Positions 8,648 to 18,949 are shown, counted from the stretch's first letter. The stretch is 64,000 bases of DNA from Streptomyces asoensis (GCF_013085465.1 NZ_CP049838.1:9858001-9922000); one strand, 5' to 3'. Notes: generated by a model not told the origin, from the sequence alone. Numbers and translations: made by a program.

Positions 8648-8703
8648 TAGACCGCAAAGACTTGTTCGCGAAGACTCCTTTGCGAACAAGTCTTTGCGGT
8701 CTA
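8648..8703. repeat. Perfect 22-bp inverted repeat with 12-base loop
   Basis: Arms 8648-8669 and 8682-8703 are exact reverse complements (left arm begins TAGACCGCAAAGACTTG) around a 12-base loop. The arms are much less GC-rich than the surroundings. It lies between a GNAT relic and a DNA-ligase relic, with no gene end close by, so it could be a resolution or attachment site, the fused ends of a lost element, or a strong transcription stop. Confidence 0.8.
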
Positions 8704-8824
8704 GGCGGCCTTCGCTGTGCCACTGCTCATATACGTCCTTGAGTCATCGGCGACGAACGTGCCTCGTCTACCGAGCTGCGCCGCCTGAGACACCTTGGGG
8801 CTGAGACACCTGTACAGGTCGCAT

Positions 8825-8983
8825 AACCCCGTCCAGGCCGGTGTCGCCGGGCAACTGTGCGGCCGCTGCCCGGATCTCGGGGAACGACGGCGTCATGTCG
8901 GCGCCGCGGCGGGAGCGCAGGCGCGCACGCGGCCGTCGGCGTAGCAGGCAGGCGAGCTGGGCGCGGTAGCCGTCCCACTTCGG
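8825..8983 (-). pseudogene. ATP-dependent DNA ligase, segment after the catalytic lysine
   Basis: Read on the minus strand, this segment starts P-K-W-D-G-Y-R-A-Q-L, continues L-R-S-R-R-G-A-D-M-T-P-S-F-P-E-I and ends G-D-T-G-L-D-G. That is the adenylation domain of an ATP-dependent (LigD/LigC-type) ligase from motif I (K-W-D-G) onward. The rest of the enzyme is missing after G-L-D-G. The segment begins exactly where the other ligase piece (13818-13901) ends, so both belong to one gene split by the block between them. Confidence 0.75.
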
Positions 8984-9160
8984 TTATGCGCTGTTGAGCT
9001 GTCCGCGGGATGGGTTGCTGTTCCACGACACGGTCGCAGGGCGCAGGTCTCCAGCTCCAGTTGCTTGGCTTTGATACGGCGAGGTGCGGCTGGAGAGCTT
9101 GTATGCCTCATCGCCACCGCGTCACATCGAGGGCGAGCGGGCGCGGTGGCGAGAGGGTGG

Positions 9161-9703
9161 TCAGGCGGCGAAGGAGGCGAGCAGTTCGTTGTACTGCTTG
9201 GCGGCGGTGTTCAAGTCCTCGTCGGAGAGGCCGAAAGCCGTGCCGTACACCTTGACCATCGGCTGCTGGATGTCGAACTGGCACAGCCGCAGGGTCGCGT
9301 GCCAGTTGCTGAGGAGGGTCTCGATGGTGGCCTGGTTCGAGCCTTCGGGGGTGTAGTGGTCGGCGGGGACGCCGGCGGTGACGGCGACGACGGCCTTCTT
9401 GCCGGCCAGCTGCGAGGCAGAGCCGTCGATGGTGAAGGCCCAGCCGAAGGTGAAGACCTTGTCCTGCCACTGCTTGAACAGAGGAGTGGTGTTGTACCAG
9501 AACACCGGGTGCTGGAAGACGATCACGTCGTGGTCGGCCAGCAGTGCCTGCTCGGCGGGGACGTCGATCTGGAAATCGGGGTAGGCGGCGTAGAGGTCGT
9601 GCACGGTGACATGGGGCAGATCGCGGACAGCGTCCACGAGCGCCGCGTTGGCCTTCGACTGGGACAGGTCGGGGTGGCCTACGACAAGGAGAACCTTGGA
9701 CAT
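9161..9703 (-). CDS. NAD(P)H-dependent oxidoreductase, flavodoxin-like fold
   Basis: 180 residues from the ATG at 9703. The N-terminus V-L-L-V-V-G-H-P-D-L-S-Q-S-K-A-N is the FMN-phosphate loop of Flavodoxin_2 proteins (KefF/MdaB/NQO1-like). F-Q-H-P-V-F-W-Y-N-T-T-P-L near residue 85 and the W-Q-D-K-V-F-T-F-G-W-A-F stretch are the next signatures, and a T-A-G-V segment lies near 130. It probably transfers hydride from NAD(P)H to quinones or similar electrophiles. Four further redox and regulator genes lie upstream of it in the same inserted block. Confidence 0.85.
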   Translation of the reverse strand: MSKVLLVVGHPDLSQSKANAALVDAVRDLPHVTVHDLYAAYPDFQIDVPAEQALLADHDVIVFQHPVFWYNTTPLFKQWQDKVFTFGWAFTIDGSASQLAGKKAVVAVTAGVPADHYTPEGSNQATIETLLSNWHATLRLCQFDIQQPMVKVYGTAFGLSDEDLNTAAKQYNELLASFAA

Positions 9704-9843
9704 GATGAAGAGCCTTTTCAAGTGATCAATGAGTTGGGTGGATGGTGCGGTTGGTCGGGTGTGACGGGTCTGGACTCCGCCGAGGGTCATTCGCGATGTC
9801 CAGATGTGCGGCCGCCGAGCCGGGCTCAGCGGCGTCAGCGGCG

Positions 9844-10824
<981 letters not shown>

Positions 10825-11042
10825 CAGGTACTCCTTGTTGTCGTGGCCGTCAGGCCCGGCAGGCGGTCATGGCCTACGAGCGCCATGACCACGCCGCTGG
10901 CCAGCGGACCGCTTTGAGGGGGACTTCGGACACCGAAGTTGGTAAGCGACCGGGCGCGCAGTGGACGTTCAGAGGGATTCGAGCTGCCCGCTGCCCGCCG
11001 GGGATCGACTGGGGAGATCCGTAGGCTGGATCGGCTGTGCTG

Positions 11043-11525
11043 TCAGTGCTCCTGGGCCGCCGACTCCAGAACGAGGACCGGGATCTCACGGTCTGTGTTC
11101 TTCTGGTACTCGGCGTAGTCGGGGAACGCCTCGACGGCTCGGGCCCACCACAGGGCCTTCTCGTCCCCGGTCACCTCGCGTGCCAGCATGTCCTGGCGCA
11201 CCGGGCCGTCCTGGAGTTCGACTCGGGGGTCGGCCACCGCGTTGTGGTACCAGACCGGGTGGTTGGGGGCTCCTGCCATGGAGGCGACCACGGCGTAGGA
11301 GCCGTCGTGCTCCACCCGCATGACCGGGGTCTTGCGGATCTTGCCGCTCTTCGCGCCCAGGGTGGTCAGGATGACGACGGGCAGGTCCCGGAGCTTCTCG
11401 TCTTCTTCTCGTGCGACCAGGACACTCAGCGTCGTTCCCTGCGTACCGCCGGAGCTCTCGTACAACTCCACCTGGTCACGTACAAACTGCGCCTTGCTCG
11501 GCTCGTACTCGCCTTTGAGGGGCAT
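11043..11525 (-). CDS. Deazaflavin (F420)-dependent nitroreductase-family protein
   Basis: 160 residues from the ATG at 11525. It has the features of the Ddn/FDOR-B family: [18 protein letters not shown] near residues 50-68, then [13 protein letters not shown], and the closing [16 protein letters not shown]. Members bind F420 and reduce quinones or nitro compounds, and usually lie at the membrane face. The gene is 68 bases downstream of the SDR gene in the same orientation, so they are likely co-transcribed. Confidence 0.85.
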   Translation of the reverse strand: MPLKGEYEPSKAQFVRDQVELYESSGGTQGTTLSVLVAREEDEKLRDLPVVILTTLGAKSGKIRKTPVMRVEHDGSYAVVASMAGAPNHPVWYHNAVADPRVELQDGPVRQDMLAREVTGDEKALWWARAVEAFPDYAEYQKNTDREIPVLVLESAAQEH

Positions 11526-11593
11526 GTTGATTCTCTCCGTGCTGTCGAAAACGCACCCGGCAGCGGTCCTCCGTCCCGGGCGGGGCGTGGTGG

Positions 11594-12439
11594 TCAGGCG
11601 TGGGCGTCGTCGTAGGCCAGGCTGTCGCCCAGTTCGCGGGAGGCGTCGGCCTGGGCGAGGAGTTCCTTCGCCTTGGTCTCGGCGGCCTCGATGGCGTCCG
11701 CGCCGGCGACGAAGCGCTGTAGGGGCTTGTCCTGGCCGGCGATGGTGAGCAGGGCGCGGGCGAGCTTGGCCGGGTCGCCGGGCTGCTTGCCGTTCATGCT
11801 CTTCATGCCCTCGATCCTGGGGGCGGTGCGCGGTGCGTAGTCGTCGATGGACAGCTCGGGCCAGTTGGTGGAGCCGTCCACGAGGAGTTCGGTGCGGAAG
11901 TAGCCGGGCTCCACGATCGTGGTGTGGATGTTGTACGGCTCGACGTCGTAGCGCAGGGACTCCATCCAGCCCTCTTCGGCGAACTTGGAGGCGGCGTAGG
12001 CGGAGGTGAACTCCATACCGACCAGCCCGGCGGTCGAGGTGATGGTGATGACGTGGCCGGCGCGCTGCTTGCGCATGATCGGCAGGACGGCGCGGGTGAC
12101 GTTCATCGGGCCGAAGAGGTTGGTCTCGAACTGTCGGCGCATCTGCACGGGCGAGATCTCCTCGAAGTAGCCGGTGAAGAGATTCCCGGCGTTGTTGATC
12201 AGGACGTCGATGCGGCCGAAGCGGTCGACGGCGGCCTGCGCGGCGGCCTCGGCGTCCTCCAGGCTGGTGACATCGAGCCTGGTGACCAGCAGATTGTCCT
12301 GCGGCCCGCCCAGGGTCTCCTCGACCTCTTCGGGACGGCGGCCGGTGGCGACGACCTGGTAGCCGGCGGCGAGGGCCTCGCGGGCGATGTCCGTGCCCAG
12401 ACCGCGTCCGGCACCGGTGACGAGAATGACCTTGCTCAT
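11594..12439 (-). CDS. Short-chain dehydrogenase/reductase (classical SDR)
   Basis: 281 residues from the ATG at 12439, which has an AAGGAAA site; upstream in-frame ATGs would add unrelated sequence. The cofactor motif T-G-A-G-R-G-L-G is at residues 8-15, N-N-A-G at 82-85, the catalytic serine at about 135 (I-T-S-T-A-G), and Y148 and K152 in S-A-Y-A-A-S-K. The R33-R35 region after the second strand suggests NADP preference. Divergent from an XRE regulator at 12684 with paired operator-like repeats between them, so that regulator probably controls this gene and the reductase downstream of it. Confidence 0.9.
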   Translation of the reverse strand: MSKVILVTGAGRGLGTDIAREALAAGYQVVATGRRPEEVEETLGGPQDNLLVTRLDVTSLEDAEAAAQAAVDRFGRIDVLINNAGNLFTGYFEEISPVQMRRQFETNLFGPMNVTRAVLPIMRKQRAGHVITITSTAGLVGMEFTSAYAASKFAEEGWMESLRYDVEPYNIHTTIVEPGYFRTELLVDGSTNWPELSIDDYAPRTAPRIEGMKSMNGKQPGDPAKLARALLTIAGQDKPLQRFVAGADAIEAAETKAKELLAQADASRELGDSLAYDDAHA

Positions 12440-12617
12440 GAGGGGTTTCCTTCCAGGCGCCGTGATCCGGCACCCGCTGTGTGCGGGGGGAAGCATGCAG
12501 CACCGACGGCGCCGCAGAGGGGGCTGGGACCGGCGGCACAAGCGCCGCCCTGTCCGGGCCACTCACACCGCGGGGCGGTGCACCACCAACAAAAGCGGCT
12601 GTCACGCGAGGGTGGGA

Positions 12618-12651
12618 GTCCCTGATGAGGGGGTCACTGACAGGGACCCCC
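12618..12651. promoter_or_regulatory. Overlapping operator-like inverted repeats
   Basis: Two nested inverted repeats occur 33-66 bases before the XRE start: GTCCCTG (12618-12624) with CAGGGAC (12641-12647), and GGGGGTC (12629-12635) with GACCCCC (12645-12651). The position between the divergent SDR and XRE genes fits a binding site for the XRE protein. Confidence 0.5.
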
Positions 12652-12683
12652 AACCCGGCGAAAGCGCTCGTAGAGTGAAGCGC

Positions 12684-13643
12684 ATGGCAGGCAGAAACGA
12701 CCCCAACGGCAGAAACCGCGACATCCGTGACGATTTCCGTACGGAGATCCGGGAATTCCTGGGCACGCGACGGGCCAGGGTCACCCCCGAGCAGGCCGGA
12801 CTGCCCCTCTACGGCGGAGAGCGCCGACGGGTCACCGGGCTGCGCCGCGAGGAGGTCGCCCTGCTCGCGGGCATCTCCAGCGAGTACTACACCCGGCTGG
12901 AACGCGGCAACGCCACCGGAGTCTCCGAGAGCGTCATCGACGGCATCGCTCAAGCGCTCCAGCTCGACGAGGCCGAACGAATCCACCTGCTCGACCTCCT
13001 GCGCGGCGCCGGCACAACCCGCCCGCCACGCCGCCGCCCGGCCCAGCAGCGCGTGCGCCCCGCGGTGCAGCGCGTCCTCGACTCGATGAGAGGTACACCC
13101 GCGTTCATCCTCAGCGGACGCGGGGACATCCTGGCCGCCAACCACCTCGGGCGCGCACTGTTTGCCCCCGTCTACGCCGACCCGGTACGGCCGCCGAACA
13201 ACGCCCGGTTCGTCTTCCTCAGCCCGCACGCGATCGAGTTCTTCCGTCACTGGGACGAAGTCGCCAACGACACGGTCGCCATGCTGCGCGCCGAGGCCGG
13301 CCGCGATCTCTACGACCGGCGACTGACGGACCTGATCGGGGAGCTGTCCACCCGCAGCGAGGCATTCCGGCACCGCTGGGCGGCCCACAACGTCCGGATG
13401 CACACCACCGGCGTGAAACTCCTCCACCACCCGGTCGTCGGCGACCTCGACCTGCCCTTCGAAACCTTCCCGCTCCCCGACGGCCCCAGCCAGTTCCTCC
13501 TCACCTACACCGCCGAGCCCCACTCACCCTCGCAGGACGCCCTGAACCTGCTGGCCAGCTGGGCCGCGACCAACGACGACATCGAGCGGTCCGCGCCGGC
13601 CGACGACTCCCAGCCCGCCGACTCGGGCGAGACACCCGACTGA
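12684..13643 (+). CDS. XRE-family regulator with MmyB-like ligand-binding domain
   Basis: 319 residues from the ATG at 12684 (a GTG at 12675 is possible). An HTH_31 domain spans residues 20-90, with the family signature [18 protein letters not shown] followed by L-E-R-G. The MmyB-like domain follows from about 115, with [14 protein letters not shown] and, near the end, [10 protein letters not shown]. This domain is thought to bind fatty-acid-like ligands. Such regulators are usually divergent from an SDR or other oxidoreductase gene, as here, and act as repressors of it. It is the only regulator in the inserted block. Confidence 0.9.
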   Translation: MAGRNDPNGRNRDIRDDFRTEIREFLGTRRARVTPEQAGLPLYGGERRRVTGLRREEVALLAGISSEYYTRLERGNATGVSESVIDGIAQALQLDEAERIHLLDLLRGAGTTRPPRRRPAQQRVRPAVQRVLDSMRGTPAFILSGRGDILAANHLGRALFAPVYADPVRPPNNARFVFLSPHAIEFFRHWDEVANDTVAMLRAEAGRDLYDRRLTDLIGELSTRSEAFRHRWAAHNVRMHTTGVKLLHHPVVGDLDLPFETFPLPDGPSQFLLTYTAEPHSPSQDALNLLASWAATNDDIERSAPADDSQPADSGETPD

Positions 13644-13817
13644 CCGACGAGCCACACGAGTCGATCTGCGGCAACTTTTGCGAAGTAGCGGCAGCATCCG
13701 CCACCGATACGTCGAGGCCAGGAACGGCGCAGCCGTCTATGCGAGACCGCTGGGGTGACGTTGCACTCCAGCTTGCGGCACTGCGGAGAAACGGACAACT
13801 GCCAACCCCCGCCATAA

Positions 13818-13901
13818 CTTTGGCTCACCCGCCCACCCCGGCAGCAGCGCAGGGTCGGGCACAGGGGCGGCGAGCATCGGTTCCGGCAGTGCCCACGTCA
13901 C
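13818..13901 (-). pseudogene. ATP-dependent DNA ligase, first 28 codons
   Basis: From a GTG at 13901 with a GGAAGG site, the minus strand reads V-T-W-A-L-P-E-P-M-L-A-A-P and then G-W-A-G-E-P-K, the standard opening of actinomycete ATP-dependent ligases up to the catalytic lysine. After the K codon the frame leaves the family. The following codons, W-D-G-Y-R, are found at 8825-8983 in the same orientation. This is the 5' half of one split gene. Confidence 0.75.
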
Positions 13902-14176
13902 AGCCAAGGCCTTCCACCCAGCCCGCCCGTCGGCGAACCGAGTGCGCGTACGCACCCGACCACCGGCCCGACCACGGCAGGTCAGCCCACTACAACACCG
14001 CGCCGGGGGCTGTGTGCCGAGCTCCTGGCGCACGTCCAGGCAGCGCAGCCGGACACCGGGCTGCCCGGATCCCGTGTCGTACGGTCTGCTGTCGCGGCCG
14101 CCCACCGTCCGCAACGGATCTCACCGAAACCGGCGGTGCCGCCGGTACGGCCGAAGATCTGAATCAATACCGGGAA

Positions 14177-15295
14177 TCAGGCCGCGACGAGCTCCTGCTC
14201 GCGGTCCGGCGTCTTGACCTTGGGCTTCTTGTTCGGCAGCGAGAGCCGGAAGACCTTGTGCCACGCGGAGAACACCTGCTTGGGCAGCGGCCCGGTGACG
14301 TACTCCAGCTCGTACTTCTCGAACAGCGCGCGTACCTTCACCGCGACCTCGGCGTACCGGTTGCTCGGCAGGTCCGGGAACAGGTGGTGCTCGATCTGGT
14401 GCGACAGGTTGCCGGTCATGAAGTGCATGGCCTTGCTGCCGCTGATGTTCGCCGAGCCCATCATCTGGCGCAGGTACCACTGGCCGCGCGTCTCGCCCTT
14501 GATCGACCGGCGCTCGAAGACCTGCACGCCCTCGGGGAAGTGCCCGCACATGATCACCGAGTGGGTCCAGATGTTGCGGACCAGGTTCGCGGTGAACGTG
14601 GCGGCGAGCGTGGTGAGGAACGACGGGCCCGACAGCAGCGGGTGGATCACGTAGTCCTTGAGGACCTGCTTGCGGATCTTGCGGCCCACGGCCTTGGCCC
14701 GCGCGCGGAACTCCGGGTTCTTGCGGCGGCGCTTGTGCAGGTTCTTGCCGAGCTCCAGGTCGTACGCTGCGATGCCGTACTCGAAGAAGCATGCGTTGAT
14801 GAAGTTCCACAGCGGCTGGCCGAGGTGGAACGGGTGCCACCTCTGGTCCTCGTCGACGCGCATGATGCCGTAGCCGAGGTCGTTGTCCTTGCCGATCACG
14901 TTGGTGTACGTGTGGTGCAGCTCGTTGTGCGAGTGCTTCCACTGCTCGGACGGCGAGACGTGATCCCACTCCCAGGTGGTGGAGTGGATCTTCGGGTCCC
15001 GCATCCAGTCCCACTGGCCGTGCAGGATGTTGTGGCCGATCTCCATGTTGTCCATGATCTTCGCCACGGACAGACCGGCGGTGCCGATCAGCCACGCGGG
15101 CGGGAAGAACGAGAACAGCAGCACGCCCCTGCTGACCAGCTCGAGCTTGCGCTGCGCCGAGATGACCTTACGGATGTAGGCGGCGTCCTTCTCGCCGCGG
15201 TCGGCGATCACCTCGTCGCGGATCGCGTCCAGCTCGCGGCCGAGCTCCTCGATCTGCTCCGCGGTCAGGTGGGCGGTGGGGTCGATGGCGGTCAA
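14177..15295 (-). CDS. Membrane acyl-CoA/fatty-acid desaturase (DesA3-type)
   Basis: 372 residues. Three histidine boxes are present: G-H-N-I-L-H-G at 87-93, H-N-E-L-H-H at 123-128 and H-Q-I-E-H-H near 300, which bind the di-iron centre. Hydrophobic segments lie at about 55-82 and 205-230. The protein resembles Mycobacterium DesA3 (Rv3229c), a stearoyl-CoA delta-9 desaturase. The ferredoxin reductase gene that would feed it electrons is seven bases upstream, the same order as Rv3230c-Rv3229c. The pair should introduce double bonds into membrane acyl chains. It ends beyond the split ligase gene, with a 275-base spacer of no clear content. Confidence 0.9.
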   Translation of the reverse strand: MTAIDPTAHLTAEQIEELGRELDAIRDEVIADRGEKDAAYIRKVISAQRKLELVSRGVLLFSFFPPAWLIGTAGLSVAKIMDNMEIGHNILHGQWDWMRDPKIHSTTWEWDHVSPSEQWKHSHNELHHTYTNVIGKDNDLGYGIMRVDEDQRWHPFHLGQPLWNFINACFFEYGIAAYDLELGKNLHKRRRKNPEFRARAKAVGRKIRKQVLKDYVIHPLLSGPSFLTTLAATFTANLVRNIWTHSVIMCGHFPEGVQVFERRSIKGETRGQWYLRQMMGSANISGSKAMHFMTGNLSHQIEHHLFPDLPSNRYAEVAVKVRALFEKYELEYVTGPLPKQVFSAWHKVFRLSLPNKKPKVKTPDREQELVAA

Positions 15296-15302
15296 GGTGT
15301 TC

Positions 15303-16358
15303 CTACCGTTCGATGTCGCAGGGGCCCGCGGCGGCGGACACGCAGGTCTGGATGAGGACGCCCGGCTCGGCCTCGGTGATCTCGCCGGTGCGCAGGTCGC
15401 GGACGGCGCCGGCCTTGAGCGGCGTGATGCAGCCGAAGCAGATGCCCATGCGGCACCCGGAGGGCATGAGCACGCCGGCCTCCTCGCCGACGTCCAGCAA
15501 CGGCGTGGCGCCGTCCGCGTCGACGGTCTTGCCGGTGGCGCTGAACGTGACCTCGCCGCCGTCGCCGGCGACGACGATGCTGGGGCGGAAGCGTTCGGTG
15601 TGCAGGCGCTCTTGTACGCCGTGCTCGGTCCAGTGCTCTTCGGCGGCGTCGAGCAGGCCCGCGGGCCCGCAGGCCCAGGTCTCGCGCTCGGCCCAGTCGG
15701 GCACGAGTTCGTCGAGACGGGCGATGTCGAGCATGCCGTCCGTGGCGGTGTGCACCTCGGTGAGCCGCAGCTTCTTGTCCGCGACCAGGTCGTGCAGTTC
15801 GTTGCGGAAGATCACGTCTTGCGGCTGTGGCGCGCAGTGGACCATGACGACATCGTCGAACTCGGTGTCGCGCAGCATGCCCATCACGGGCGTGATGCCG
15901 CTGCCGGCCGTCAGGTAGAGCACCTTGGCGGGCTTGGCCTGCGGCAGCACGAAGTCACCGGTCGGCTGGTCGAGCTGGATCAGCGTGCCCGGTTTCGCCC
16001 TGCGGACCAGGTGGTTGCTGACCTTGCCGTCCGGGAGCGCCTTCACGGTGATCGTGACGCGGCCGTCCTGGCGGTTGGTCGGCGAGGTGAGGGAGTAGGC
16101 ACGCCACAGGCGCACTCCGTCGACGTCGACCCCGATCCGCACGTACTGACCGGCCGTGTGGCCGCGCCAGCCCCGTCCCGGCCTGATCACGATGGTCGCG
16201 GCGTCACCCGTCTCGGGGTGCACGGCCTCGATGCGCCCACGCAGGTCAGCGCCCGCACGCAGCGGGCTGACCAGGTCGAGGTAGTCCGACGGCAGCAGCG
16301 GCGTCGTGACCATCTCCAGCAGTTTCCACGCCCTGCTGCGGAGGGCTGTACTCGTCAT
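15303..16358 (-). CDS. Ferredoxin reductase with C-terminal [2Fe-2S] domain, desaturase partner
   Basis: 351 residues from the ATG at 16358. The FAD-binding barrel spans about 40-140, with R-A-Y-S-L-T-S binding flavin. The NAD(P)-binding domain follows, with L-T-A-G-S-G-I-T-P-V-M-G at about 150-162 and A-C-G-P-A-G-L near 235. The plant-type [2Fe-2S] domain closes the protein, with cysteines in S-G-C-R-M-G-I-C-F-G-C and a fourth in L-I-Q-T-C. This is the domain order of Rv3230c, electron donor of DesA3. Seven bases separate it from the desaturase, so they form one operon. Confidence 0.9.
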   Translation of the reverse strand: MTSTALRSRAWKLLEMVTTPLLPSDYLDLVSPLRAGADLRGRIEAVHPETGDAATIVIRPGRGWRGHTAGQYVRIGVDVDGVRLWRAYSLTSPTNRQDGRVTITVKALPDGKVSNHLVRRAKPGTLIQLDQPTGDFVLPQAKPAKVLYLTAGSGITPVMGMLRDTEFDDVVMVHCAPQPQDVIFRNELHDLVADKKLRLTEVHTATDGMLDIARLDELVPDWAERETWACGPAGLLDAAEEHWTEHGVQERLHTERFRPSIVVAGDGGEVTFSATGKTVDADGATPLLDVGEEAGVLMPSGCRMGICFGCITPLKAGAVRDLRTGEITEAEPGVLIQTCVSAAAGPCDIER

Positions 16359-16445
16359 GACTCCAGCTTGCTGTGCCTCAGGGCGTAAAGTCCTGACCGC
16401 AGGACGTGAATTTGGTCGGCTGAATTGTTCGCAGGGAATAGAAAC

Positions 16446-17585
16446 GTGAGCCATGCAATCCGGAGGGCCAGCGAACTGGCCCTGGACGAGACGACGGTCA
16501 CCGCGCTTCGGGCCGCGCTGAAGACCACCGCCGACGAGGTCGTCGAGGCGATCATCGACGAGGTCCCTCCCTACGCCAACGCCCTTTCGGGCCACATGGG
16601 CGCCACCATCCGCCGAGCCGTCCGCACCGCCCTGGGGCACTACCTGGACCTCGCGAGCGGGCACGCCACAGGCGGCGACGCCGGTGACGCAGCCTACGAG
16701 CTGGGCCGCGGCGAGGTGCGCGACGGCCGTTCGATGGACGCCCTGCTCAGTGCCTACCGCGTCGGCGCCCGCGTGGCCTGGCGATGCCTGGCAGCGGGTG
16801 CCGTACCCGCAGGTCTCCCCGCCGCCGAGGTCGCCAAGTTCGCCGAGCTGACCTTCGCCTACATCGACGAGCTCTCCGCCGCGAGCGCCGCGGGCCACGC
16901 CGACGAACTGGGCGCCCGGGGAAGAGCCCACGAGCGCCACCTGGAACACCTGGCCCGCGAACTCCTCGCCGGCGCGAGCCCGGACGTGCTGCTGGCCTCT
17001 GCTCAACGGGCCGGGTGGCAGCCTCCGGTTTCGCTGACCGCGGTCCTGCTGCCCGCCACCCAGGCCCGGACTGCCTACCGCGCGCTCGACCCGAGCACCC
17101 TCGTCCTCGACGATCTGCCGGACGCCACCGGCGTGCTGCTCGTCCCCGATGCCGACCGATCACATCTCTTGAGGCAGCTGACCGACCGCACCGCCGTGGT
17201 CGGCCCGGCCCGGCCATGGACTCGTGCGTCCGCCTCGTACGCACGAGCCGTACGCGCGCGCTCCCTCTCCTCTGATATTCGCGACACGGAGGACCACCTG
17301 CCCGAGCTGGTGCTGAGCGCCGACGCGGACGCGTTCGCAGACCTGCGTGCCCGAGCCCTCGCACCGTTGCGGACCTTGCCTGTCGCGACCGCACGGCGGC
17401 TGGAGGAGACGTTGCGGGAGTGGCTGCTGCACCAGGGCAGGCGGGACGAGGTGGCGGCGGCGTTGTTCGTTCATCCCCAGACGGTCCGGTACCGGATGTC
17501 GCAGTTGCGGGAGCTGTTTCCGGATCTCGCATCGCCACACCGGGTCCTCGAACTGACGCTGGCGGTCGGTCTTCGGGTCAGCTGA
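16446..17585 (+). CDS. PucR/CdaR-type transcriptional regulator
   Basis: 379 residues from the GTG at 16446, picked for an AGGGAA site seven bases upstream; a TTG at 16425 is less likely. The N-terminal two thirds is helical and contains Y-E-L-G-R-G-E-V-R-D-G-R-S near residue 85, a feature of the RsbRD-like domain in such regulators. The C-terminal HTH_30 domain (about 315-375) shows L-E-E-T-L-R-E-W-L, A-A-L-F-V-H-P-Q-T-V-R-Y-R and the R-L closing helix. Divergent from the desaturase operon with an 87-base spacer, so it probably controls membrane lipid desaturation. Confidence 0.85.
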   Translation: MSHAIRRASELALDETTVTALRAALKTTADEVVEAIIDEVPPYANALSGHMGATIRRAVRTALGHYLDLASGHATGGDAGDAAYELGRGEVRDGRSMDALLSAYRVGARVAWRCLAAGAVPAGLPAAEVAKFAELTFAYIDELSAASAAGHADELGARGRAHERHLEHLARELLAGASPDVLLASAQRAGWQPPVSLTAVLLPATQARTAYRALDPSTLVLDDLPDATGVLLVPDADRSHLLRQLTDRTAVVGPARPWTRASASYARAVRARSLSSDIRDTEDHLPELVLSADADAFADLRARALAPLRTLPVATARRLEETLREWLLHQGRRDEVAAALFVHPQTVRYRMSQLRELFPDLASPHRVLELTLAVGLRVS

Positions 17586-17806
17586 CGCGTACGTCGACCG
17601 TCCACGACCGTGTCCGCGAGCGGTCCAGGAATCGTGCCTCGTTCCTGGTGCCATCAGCTGGCTCACGCGGCCCGGGGAAGAGCAGCATTACTGACCTTTT
17701 CGGGTTGCCTTCGGGGGGTGACGTTGGGTGATCCCTACGGTATGCGGTATGCGGCATGAAGGAACTCTCAAGCCGGAGGGCAGGTCGTTGGGTCGGGCCC
17801 CGCGTG
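17586..17806. other. Spacer with no gene seen
   Basis: Downstream of the PucR-type gene, this stretch has no frame with a recognisable domain and no clear hairpin. It leads into a minus-strand gene relic. Confidence 0.5.
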
Positions 17807-18020
17807 TCAGCTCCGGATGCGCCGGTTGCCGTCGCGCGGCTCGATGCGGCCGCCCGACCCGAAGGCGTTCGACACCAGCTCCGTCAGTGTGCGGCGGCCA
17901 AGACGGTCGTAGGCGACGGCGATGTCGCCCGGGGCACGGGAGCGGCGCTCGACGCTGGGCAGGGCCACGCAGTACAGGGCCCGTTTGGCGGCATTGGGGC
18001 CCAGCCGGTGGGTGCGGGGC
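17807..18020 (-). pseudogene. C-terminal relic of an unidentified protein
   Basis: On the minus strand, about 70 codons ending at a TGA (17807-17809) read as credible protein: R-L-G-P-N-A-A-K-R-A-L-Y-C-V-A-L-P-S-V-E-R-R, then D-I-A-V-A-Y-D-R-L-G and a basic end G-N-R-R-I-R-S. No start codon is available, and further upstream another frame takes over near 18020. I do not recognise the family. Confidence 0.4.
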
Positions 18021-18455
18021 GGGTCAGCAGCGGGCCAGGGTGTCGGGCAGGGTAGAAGCGCCTGGCGTCGGTGGTGCTTTGCTCCAGTGGAGGGCCGCGG
18101 CGAACGAGGCCGACAACCGCGCGGTTTGCGTCTCCTGACGGTCCTGACGGTCCTGACGGGCTGGCGGGCTGGCGGGCTGACGGGCTGGCGGAGCGTGGAC
18201 GGTCCGCGTAGGTCGTTGTGTTCGCGGATGTCCTTAAGTGAGTGTCAGGTCCATCATGGCTGTTCGGAGGCGGTTTCGGTAGGACTCAACGCACGTCCGT
18301 TCGGCCTTGTGACAGCTCGTGTCGCGCGCCAGACTCGTCGTCATCCACTCTCCGGCCAACGTGTCGGCAGCCGCCATCGGCTGTCGGCGCGTTCGCCGTG
18401 CTGTCTCGCCGTGTGACGTGCACCGGCCGGGGGGTGGCGGGACGAAGGGGGATCG
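18021..18455. other. Spacer with short tandem repeats
   Basis: No gene is visible. Between about 18134 and 18192 there is a run of short repeats built on CCTGACGGT and GGCTGGCGG units. An AGGGGGAT ribosome site at the right end belongs to the next gene. Confidence 0.5.
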
Positions 18456-18842
18456 ATGGATCAGGACATGGTGGTGCTGGCGAGGGTCAGGCTTCTCAGC
18501 GCCAACCGGCGGGTGGTGCGCGGTGCAGAGGGGCTGTGGATCTACCGCGTGCTGGCACGGGTCGAGCCGGAGGCGTACGGGTCGAAGCTGGTGTACGTCT
18601 TGGTGGAGGCGAGCGCGTCGCCCCTGGTGCGGGAGTTGCCTGAGCGGCGGTTGGCCCTGTTGGACGAGGCTGTGGAGGTGGCGAAGGCCCTCGGGACGTC
18701 GAACCCCTACGGGGCGAAGATGCTGGCGAGGGCCCTCGCCGCCAGGCAGCGGGAGTCGGAGGGTCGTCCGGCGGAGCCGCTCGCGTCTGATGAGGGGGAG
18801 GATCGGGTGGCCGGTCTGGAGAAGCCGGAAGGACACGCATGA
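18456..18842 (+). CDS. Small conserved hypothetical protein
   Basis: 128 residues from the ATG at 18456, preceded by a GAAGGGGGA site. It has alternating strand-like and helical parts (M-V-V-L-A-R-V-R-L-L, L-V-Y-V-L-V-E-A, L-A-L-L-D-E-A-V-E-V-A-K-A-L) and a charged tail. There is no membrane helix or known motif. Its last bases overlap the start of a 25-codon frame (ATGA overlap), suggesting translational coupling. Role unknown. Confidence 0.55.
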   Translation: MDQDMVVLARVRLLSANRRVVRGAEGLWIYRVLARVEPEAYGSKLVYVLVEASASPLVRELPERRLALLDEAVEVAKALGTSNPYGAKMLARALAARQRESEGRPAEPLASDEGEDRVAGLEKPEGHA

Positions 18843-18916
18843 CTTTGCGGTTGCCGGGCGTTCACTTCCTGGACGGCGACGAAGATGAATGCCCGGTCCC
18901 GACGGAGACGGGTTGA
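18839..18916 (+). CDS. Possible 25-residue peptide coupled to the gene before it
   Basis: ATG at 18839 overlaps the preceding stop codon (ATGA). The peptide begins M-T-L-R-L-P-G-V-H-F, has an acidic centre D-G-D-E-D-E and a single cysteine, and ends E-T-G. It could be a genuine short protein or the remaining head of a longer gene, since the DNA behind it is a relic. No family is recognised. Confidence 0.35.
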   Translation: MTLRLPGVHFLDGDEDECPVPTETG

Positions 18917-18949
18917 GACAGCGGGCGCTGACGACCGCGCAGGCTTCGT

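Noticed and set aside
11043..13523. An 826-codon minus-strand frame spanning three genes
   Set aside because: Its right half is antisense to the XRE gene and its middle is an out-of-frame reading of the SDR gene; only its last 160 codons are the deazaflavin-type reductase.
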